DNA from: Armatimonadota bacterium
GTDB taxonomy: Bacteria; Armatimonadota; Fimbriimonadia; Fimbriimonadales; Fimbriimonadaceae
Direction: 5' to 3'
Assembly (NCBI GenBank): GCA_023428805.1
Contig: JAEYWW010000342.1
Location: forward strand, 1 to 10,058
Length of the DNA stretch: 10,058 bases
A model generated the notes under the pieces. The model was not told the origin of the DNA. It saw only the letters and a program-made list of their open reading frames with translations, and ran no database searches. Below are positions 5,763 to 10,058 of this stretch, one piece after another. A program made the position numbers and the translations under genes. How positions within the stretch are numbered: position 1 is the first letter of the stretch; each line of letters starts with the position of its first letter.

Positions 5763-6627
5763 ATCCGCCATGTTCCGTTCACCTGAAGCTCGCGACCGGG
5801 TGGTCGCCTGGGCCGAACGATTTGAACGCAATCTCTCCGTTTCGTCGAAGAGGTTCGAGGTCGCCACTTCCTTTGGAGAAACCCGCGGCTTGATTGCGGG
5901 ACCTCCGGATGCTCCGCCGCTCGTTGTGCTGCATGGAGCTTTGGCATCATCGGCGCACGTGCTCCCTCAACTTGGTCCGCTCGTGGAATCTCGTCGAATC
6001 ATCGTGGTTGATGTGATCGGGCAATCGCCCTTCAGTGCAGATCGCCGGCTAGATATGGACGATGATTCCTATGCCCGGTGGTTCTGGGAAGTCGTCGGCG
6101 GGCTCAATCTCGATGCTTTCGATCTGCTTGCCGTGAGCTGGGGCGGCTTCGTGGGCGTGAAGGCCGCGCTGGCGAACCCTGATCGCATCCGAAAGCTCGT
6201 GCTCGTGGTTCCGGCGGGAATCGTCAACGGCCCGGCTTGGAAGGGCTTCACCAAGATGGGCTGGCCGATGATGAAGTTCATCAAATCGCCTTCGGAGAAG
6301 AATCTCCAGCGCGTCTTGGAGCCACTCTTCACAACGCGTGATGCCGAATGGGAGCAGTTCTTTGGGCAGGCAATCCGCGACTACCGGCTCGACATGCGCA
6401 TCCCGCCGCTTTGGAAGCCTTCGCAGACTTCCAGCTTCACCAAGCCCGTCCTCGTGTTTGGAGCCGATCAAGACCTTTCGTTCCCCGGCAACAAACTCAC
6501 CCAGCGAGCCCGCGAGCTTTTCCCGCAGGCCGAAACTGTTCTGCTGGAGAACTGCAAACATTGCCCGCCCTTCACCGACGAATTTCGCGCGATGCTGGCG
6601 GGCAAGATTGAGGCGTTCCTCGCTTAG
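5755..6627 (+). CDS. Alpha/beta hydrolase, 290 aa
   Basis: This is an alpha/beta-hydrolase-fold enzyme, probably a carboxylesterase-like serine hydrolase in the cytoplasm. The oxyanion region is VVLHGALASS (57-66). The strand and loop VVDVIGQSPFSA (84-95) follow. The nucleophile elbow is LLAVSWGGF (124-132) with Ser128, the acid is Asp240 in VFGADQDLSFPG, and the base is His269 in NCKHCPPF. The triad is therefore complete. The elbow has Ala126 where Gly is usual in GxSxG. A second in-frame ATG at 5770 would give MFRSPEARD and is an alternative start; 5755 is preferred because of coupling to the TetR gene. It ends convergently with the GH4 gene, the two stops overlapping by 3 bases with no terminator between. 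The substrate is unknown; it may be a compound sensed by the regulator. Confidence 0.92.
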   Translation: MTESAMFRSPEARDRVVAWAERFERNLSVSSKRFEVATSFGETRGLIAGPPDAPPLVVLHGALASSAHVLPQLGPLVESRRIIVVDVIGQSPFSADRRLDMDDDSYARWFWEVVGGLNLDAFDLLAVSWGGFVGVKAALANPDRIRKLVLVVPAGIVNGPAWKGFTKMGWPMMKFIKSPSEKNLQRVLEPLFTTRDAEWEQFFGQAIRDYRLDMRIPPLWKPSQTSSFTKPVLVFGADQDLSFPGNKLTQRARELFPQAETVLLENCKHCPPFTDEFRAMLAGKIEAFLA

Positions 6628-7922
6628 TTCATCTCTGGAATCATGTCGCCGTGGGCGTCGAAGAGGTCGTCCACGAGTGATTTGATCTGATCAAGATTCA
6701 GGCTCTGCCAGGTGTGCGGGTCGAGCATGGCGGCGTGATAGACGTGCTCGCGTCGTCCCGTCACAGCGGCTTCCACAGTCAGCGACTGGACATTGATGTT
6801 GGTCATGCACATCGCAGCGAGCTGCGGGGGCAGCGCTCCGACGACGGTTGGCTGGACTCCGTTTCGGTCCACAAGGCAGGGAACCTCCACGCAGCAGTCG
6901 AAGGGAAGGTTGTCGATGTAGCCGTTGTTGTCCACGTTTCCGTAGATCACGCTCGGCCTGCCGGTCTCGCAGGAGTGGATGATTGTGGAGCCGTACTCCA
7001 TGGACTTGCGGATTTCACCCAGCTCCTCGCCGTTCTCCATCTTCCCGCGCAGGGCCTCCCAGCCCTTGATCTGCTCCTCGCAGCGGCGGATGTACTCGTC
7101 AATCGGAATGTTGAAACGCTCGATCAATTCGGGTGAGTCGCTGCGGATGAACCAGGGGCAGTATTCGCTGAAATGCTCGCTCGACTCGGTGACGAAGTAG
7201 CCAAGCCACTTGAACATCTCGTAGCGCACCCGGTTGCCATCGGGAACGCGCTTCTCGTCGTAGACACGGCGAATCAGCGGGTAAAGGTCTTCACCATTGC
7301 GCTCGAACTTGAGATAGAACGCCATGTGGTTGATGCCGCCGCAGACGTAGTTGATCTCTTCGGCGGGCACGGCGATGTCGCGGGCCAGTTCCTTGGCGGT
7401 GCCCTGAACGCTATGGCAGAGCCCGACGTTGGCGATGCTCGTCTCCCGGTTCAACGCCCAGCAGAGCATGGCCATCGGGTTCGTGTAGTTGAGCATCAGC
7501 GCGTCGGGGCAGAGCTCCTCCATGTCGCGGGCGATGTCGAGCAGGACGGGGATTGTGCGCAGCGCGCGGAAGATGCCGCCGATGCCGAGCGTGTCGGCGA
7601 TGGTCTGCTTCAGGCCGTATTTCTTGGGAATCTCAAAATCAATGACGGTGCTCGGCTTGTAGCCGCCGACCTGCACCATGATGATGACGTAGTCGGCTCC
7701 CTTCAGCGCCTCCCGTCGGTTGAGCGTCGCGGTGATCTGACCGGTTGCTCCGAGCTGGGATTTGATGTGGTGGGCGACCTTCTCGCTCGTGGCGAGCCGC
7801 TCTCCGTCGATGTCCATCAGGGCGATGTGGGCATCCCGCAGCTCCGGGTAGCTCCAGATATCCCCCATCAAGTTCTTGGCAAAAACCGTGCTCCCCGCAC
7901 CAATCATCGCGATCTTCGGCAT
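6624..7922 (-). CDS. melA: GH4 family glycosidase, alpha-galactosidase (MelA)-like, 432 aa
   Basis: Family 4 glycoside hydrolases cleave glycosides by an NAD-dependent redox elimination mechanism with a divalent metal. Seen here: the dinucleotide motif KIAMIGAGST (3-12) and MDID at 36-39; ADTLGIGGIFRALRTIP (109-125); LNYTNPMAM (144-152) with Asn148 at the substrate; LCHSVQGT (168-175) with the metal ligand Cys169; and INHMAFYL (197-204) with metal ligand His199. The CHSVQGT/INHMAFYL combination is that of MelA-type alpha-galactosidases rather than 6-phospho-glucosidases. The length is close to MelA (about 450). No signal peptide, so it acts on imported oligosaccharides such as melibiose-type sugars. 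It lies 30 bases after the Gfo/Idh/MocA gene in the same direction, an evident operon. The exact sugar is inferred. Confidence 0.93.
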   Translation of the reverse strand: MPKIAMIGAGSTVFAKNLMGDIWSYPELRDAHIALMDIDGERLATSEKVAHHIKSQLGATGQITATLNRREALKGADYVIIMVQVGGYKPSTVIDFEIPKKYGLKQTIADTLGIGGIFRALRTIPVLLDIARDMEELCPDALMLNYTNPMAMLCWALNRETSIANVGLCHSVQGTAKELARDIAVPAEEINYVCGGINHMAFYLKFERNGEDLYPLIRRVYDEKRVPDGNRVRYEMFKWLGYFVTESSEHFSEYCPWFIRSDSPELIERFNIPIDEYIRRCEEQIKGWEALRGKMENGEELGEIRKSMEYGSTIIHSCETGRPSVIYGNVDNNGYIDNLPFDCCVEVPCLVDRNGVQPTVVGALPPQLAAMCMTNINVQSLTVEAAVTGRREHVYHAAMLDPHTWQSLNLDQIKSLVDDLFDAHGDMIPEMN

Positions 7923-7952
7923 GACGCGGGGGTTTTACCTTTGACTTGAGTC

Positions 7953-9071
7953 TTATTGAACCGAAACAGGTCTGCCGCCTGACCTCAGAGATTCCGTGCC
8001 CGCAATCCCCGCCGCAACCGCCATTCGGGCGGCGAGTGGTGAAGTTGTGGTTTCCGCGTCTTCGGTCAGGTACCGCAGGAACTCCGCGATCATCAGGTCA
8101 TCGGAGCCGCCGTGCCAGCCTGCGGCATCAGGGACGCGATAGATGAGGTCGCCCTCAGGGTCATGCTCATAGCGGGCGTGATCCCAGAGGCGGATGACCG
8201 CCTTGCCCGGAGCGTCGCCGAAGTTTTCGATCCGTCCCTCGTCGCCGATGATGGTGTAGCTGCGCCAGGCGTCGGGGGTGAAGTGGCACTGCTGATAGCT
8301 CGCCAGAACGCCGTTGTCGAGCCGCATCAACATCAGGCTGACATCCTCGACATCGACGACCGGGTTGAGCTTGTCGATGCTGCGCGGAGGCCAGGTCTTG
8401 CGGAATTCGACCTTGACCTTCTCGTCCGGAAGCTGGCGGTCAGTCACATCACCATAAACCATCAAATCTCCGAGCGCGGTCACTTCTGCGGAGTATCCGC
8501 CGCAGAGATAGTGCAGCACGTCAATGTCGTGCGCGCCTTTCTGGAGCAGCAATCCCGTTGATTTCGAGCGGTCCGCATGCCAGTCGCGATAGTAGGCGTC
8601 GCCGCCGTAGCTGACAAAGTGGCGGCACCAAGCGGTCTTGACATGGCCGATCAGCCCCTGGTCGATCCACTCCTTCATCTTGCGGACGAACCCAAAGTGG
8701 CGCATATTGTGGCCCAGATAGAGCTTCGTCCCGGTCCGCTTCTGCGCCTCCAGAATCCGGTCGCATCCATCGACCGTGATCGCCATGGGCTTTTCGAGAA
8801 ATGCGGGAATCCCGGCTTCCAGAACGGCGACCGCCTGCTCTTCATGAAGCCAGTCGGGCGAGAGAATTAAAATCGCGTCCAACCCCAAACCCAGCAGATC
8901 ACGGAAGTCGGAGAACGCCTGGGCATCTGGGTGCTCGTCCAAAAATGCCGCACGCGCCGCCTCGCTCGGATCGGCCGCGGCGACGAGACGCCGCCCTTTG
9001 TCGGGGTCATGGGCGATGTTTGCGAGCTTCCCCCGGAGCCCCCAACCGATGACGCCGAACTTCAATTCCAT
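7953..9071 (-). CDS. Gfo/Idh/MocA family oxidoreductase, 372 aa
   Basis: This is an NAD(P)-dependent sugar or polyol dehydrogenase of the Gfo/Idh/MocA superfamily. The N-terminal Rossmann fold begins KFGVIGWGLRG (4-14), with VAAADPS at the end of the second strand; FLEKPMA (91-97) holds the conserved Glu-Lys-Pro; and LLLQKGAHDIDVLHYL (175-189) carries the Lys/His/Asp residues of the catalytic centre. The C-terminal domain has IGDEGRIENFGD. There is no signal peptide. The start is taken as the ATG with complement at 9069-9071. A GTG six bases upstream (9075-9077) would add Met-Ala, but it would lie between the -10-like hexamer and the predicted transcription start. It heads an operon with the GH4 enzyme, so the two probably process the same sugar or its oxidised product. 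The substrate is not readable. Confidence 0.92.
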   Translation of the reverse strand: MELKFGVIGWGLRGKLANIAHDPDKGRRLVAAADPSEAARAAFLDEHPDAQAFSDFRDLLGLGLDAILILSPDWLHEEQAVAVLEAGIPAFLEKPMAITVDGCDRILEAQKRTGTKLYLGHNMRHFGFVRKMKEWIDQGLIGHVKTAWCRHFVSYGGDAYYRDWHADRSKSTGLLLQKGAHDIDVLHYLCGGYSAEVTALGDLMVYGDVTDRQLPDEKVKVEFRKTWPPRSIDKLNPVVDVEDVSLMLMRLDNGVLASYQQCHFTPDAWRSYTIIGDEGRIENFGDAPGKAVIRLWDHARYEHDPEGDLIYRVPDAAGWHGGSDDLMIAEFLRYLTEDAETTTSPLAARMAVAAGIAGTESLRSGGRPVSVQ

Positions 9072-9077
9072 AGCCAC

Positions 9078-9083
9078 ACTTTA
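9078..9083 (-). promoter_or_regulatory. Candidate -10 box of the Gfo-GH4 operon (leaderless start)
   Basis: On the minus strand TAAAGT (4 of 6 to TATAAT) is 6 bases before the ATG at 9071, the same spacing as at DUF1015. AAGACA lies 16 bases upstream as a possible -35 box (4 of 6 to TTGACA). No Shine-Dalgarno site is present, so a leaderless mRNA is predicted. Confidence 0.45.
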
Positions 9084-9156
9084 CTCAGAAGGGCGACCTT
9101 GTCTTGGACCAGGCGAGTCGAGGCTAGCTCCTTTTCGACATGAGTACGCGCAATGA

Positions 9157-9190
9157 AAACAGCCCCGAGGAATACTCCTCGGGGCTGTTT
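9157..9190 (-). terminator. Intrinsic terminator after bL25
   Basis: A perfect 15-bp stem (arms 9157-9171 and 9176-9190, core AGCCCCGAGGA) with a 4-base loop lies 17 bases after the bL25 stop. On the minus strand the GC-rich stem is followed by TTT and a T-rich tail, the classic Rho-independent form. The stem ends in AAAC/GTTT, so it has T residues on both strands and could work in both directions, although no plus-strand gene ends here. It separates bL25 from the Gfo operon. Confidence 0.92.
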
Positions 9191-9207
9191 CTTGATCCTC
9201 TGACAGA

Positions 9208-9816
9208 TTACTCTGCGGGAGCGGCTTCTTCGGTTGAGCCTTCCTCAACGAACTCGGCCATGCCGCGAAGCTGGACGGTGGTGGCGACCACGGTTTCCAG
9301 GGAGTTGAGCGGGGTGAGCCCTTCGGGAAGGTTCAAATCCTGGAGCAGGATGCGGTCGTTCTGCTTCATGTTGCTCAGGTCGACCTTGATGCTGTCCGGC
9401 AGGTCCTTGACCTGAGCCTGGAAGTCGAGGGTGGCGACCGGTGTCAGGAGTGAGGCCAGGTTCTTCGCGACCGCCTTCGGGGTGCCGCTGAACTCGACCG
9501 GAACAGCCATTTTGACCTTGTCTTCCTGCCCGACTTCCTGCAGAACGATGGCCGTGACCTTGCGGCTGGAGATGTCGCGCTGAATCTGCTTGACGATGAC
9601 GTTCATCTTGCGGTCGTTGTCCAGCACGAGCGGGAAAATCTTGAGGCCGTCCTTGGAGGTGAGAACCTCCTTGATGTGCGCGCCATCCGCCTGGATCGGT
9701 CGAATGTTGCGGTCCTTTCGCTCGATGAGGGCCATCGGAAGGACACCGCTCTTGCGGAGCCGATTCACCTCGGCGGTCTTGGACTGCGGACGGGTCACAA
9801 CTTGAATCTCAGACAT
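9208..9816 (-). CDS. rplY: 50S ribosomal protein bL25 (TL5/Ctc, two-domain), 202 aa
   Basis: This is the ribosomal protein that binds 5S rRNA in the large subunit, in the long two-domain form also called TL5 or general stress protein Ctc. The N-terminal 5S-binding domain spans about 1-95, with VNRLRKSGVLPMAL (17-30) at the place of the usual LRxxGxxPAVxYG; the YG is replaced by IE, so the domain is rather divergent. The C-terminal TL5/CTC domain (about 100-185) has VPVEFSGTPKAVA, ATLDFQAQVKDLPDSIKVDLSNM and the final ETVVATTV. The acidic, Ala/Glu-rich tail (188-202) is typical. The ATG is preceded by AAAGGAG at 7 bases, a strong Shine-Dalgarno site. A terminator follows directly, so bL25 ends its transcription unit; the usual neighbour pth is not here. 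Confidence 0.95.
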   Translation of the reverse strand: MSEIQVVTRPQSKTAEVNRLRKSGVLPMALIERKDRNIRPIQADGAHIKEVLTSKDGLKIFPLVLDNDRKMNVIVKQIQRDISSRKVTAIVLQEVGQEDKVKMAVPVEFSGTPKAVAKNLASLLTPVATLDFQAQVKDLPDSIKVDLSNMKQNDRILLQDLNLPEGLTPLNSLETVVATTVQLRGMAEFVEEGSTEEAAPAE

Positions 9817-9823
9817 GGCAAAG

Positions 9824-9846
9824 CTCCTTTTTCGGGCGCACCCGAA
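9824..9846 (-). promoter_or_regulatory. Strong ribosome binding site of bL25 with abutting hairpin
   Basis: AAAGGAG (complement of 9824-9830) lies 7 bases before the bL25 ATG, the best Shine-Dalgarno site in the window. Directly 5' of it in the mRNA is a perfect 6-bp hairpin TTCGGG-TGCG-CCCGAA (9831-9846). The stem abuts the site without sequestering it. It may keep the site exposed or serve in translational control; the role is inferred. Confidence 0.6.
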
Positions 9847-10025
9847 GGGGGACGGATCACAAAGGATACCTTGGGGCCAATGGCATTCCCGGGACGCGCA
9901 GGGATTGCTCTTGAGCGGCGCAGCACTCCCAAAGTGCCCTATCCTGCGGACTGCTCCGCTTCAGCGGGGCCATCGGATTCCCGCACTTGAGTGCGCCGCA
10001 TCGCGCAGGGCTGCCGAGTCAAGGC
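9847..10025 (-). other. Intergenic region upstream of bL25, several hairpins
   Basis: No gene is seen in these bases. Inverted repeats are GCACT arms at 9923-9927/9933-9937, an 8-bp stem with one G-T pair at 9953-9960/9963-9970, and CGCACT/AGTGCG at 9982-9987/9990-9995. None has a T tract, so they are not intrinsic terminators. A weak -10 candidate TATCCT (complement of 9863-9868) would give a leader of about 40 bases, but it has no good -35 box. The region could hold the bL25 promoter and a structured leader, or only chance stems in GC-rich DNA. Confidence 0.4.
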
Positions 10026-10058
10026 TTAAACCAGCACGTAGTCCTGCACCTCGGGAGA
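10026..10058 (-). CDS. C-terminal end of an unidentified gene (partial)
   Basis: Entering from the right edge on the minus strand, one frame reads SPEVQDYVLV followed by TAA (complement of 10026-10028). The composition and the abrupt stop look like a natural C-terminus. Only ten residues are visible, too few to name the protein. It would lie upstream of bL25 in the same direction with a gap of 209 bases. Confidence 0.4.
   Translation of the reverse strand, partial: SPEVQDYVLV

Noticed and set aside
7173..7949. 258-codon open frame on the plus strand
   Set aside because: It is antisense to the GH4 gene, whose motifs are unmistakable. The translation is Val/Asp/Ala-rich in the way typical of reverse-frame shadows in GC-rich DNA.
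1..10058. Search for CRISPR repeats, tRNA genes, IS ends and phage or defence genes
   Set aside because: No direct-repeat array, cloverleaf, transposase or defence-type domain was recognised; the genes are metabolic, regulatory or ribosomal.

Overview
The window reads as ordinary chromosomal DNA of a GC-rich bacterium. It holds ten genes that can be supported, plus the last codons of one gene at the right edge. I see no rRNA, tRNA, CRISPR array, insertion sequence or phage gene. The mixture of genes (DUF1015, GH4 glycosidase next to a Gfo/Idh/MocA oxidoreductase, two-domain bL25) and the start-site style would fit Armatimonadota such as Fimbriimonadia. That placement is only an impression from the sequences and cannot be proven here.

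Left part, minus strand: a TPR-repeat protein (156-1064) follows a two-gene unit in which a DUF1015 protein (1995-3275) is directly followed, 4 bases later, by a PhnP-like metallo-beta-lactamase-fold protein (1184-1990). Centre, plus strand: an AT-richer DUF4261 gene (3423-4172) diverges from DUF1015. It is followed by a short-chain polyprenyl diphosphate synthase of the IspA/GGPP synthase type (4203-5081). Next comes a TetR-type regulator (5142-5762) overlapping an alpha/beta hydrolase (5755-6627). The regulator has a consensus-like promoter and a 34-bp near-perfect palindrome covering its -10 box and start codon, so an autoregulated regulator-hydrolase pair is the natural reading.

Right part, minus strand: a GH4 alpha-galactosidase-like enzyme (6624-7922) lies behind a Gfo/Idh/MocA dehydrogenase (7953-9071), a small NAD-dependent sugar-processing operon with no transporter in view. 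Upstream is the gene for ribosomal protein bL25 (9208-9816), with a strong Shine-Dalgarno site, a hairpin abutting that site, and a textbook intrinsic terminator after its stop. The C-terminal codons of an unidentified gene enter from the right edge.

The most interesting signals are regulatory. One is the long TetR operator. The other is a recurring -10-like hexamer 6-7 bases (9 in one case) before the start codons of first-in-operon genes, which predicts leaderless mRNAs, while bL25 and the operon-internal MBL gene carry Shine-Dalgarno sites. Several enzymes also carry unusual residues at catalytic motifs. I do not find convincing evidence of a wholly new multi-gene system.
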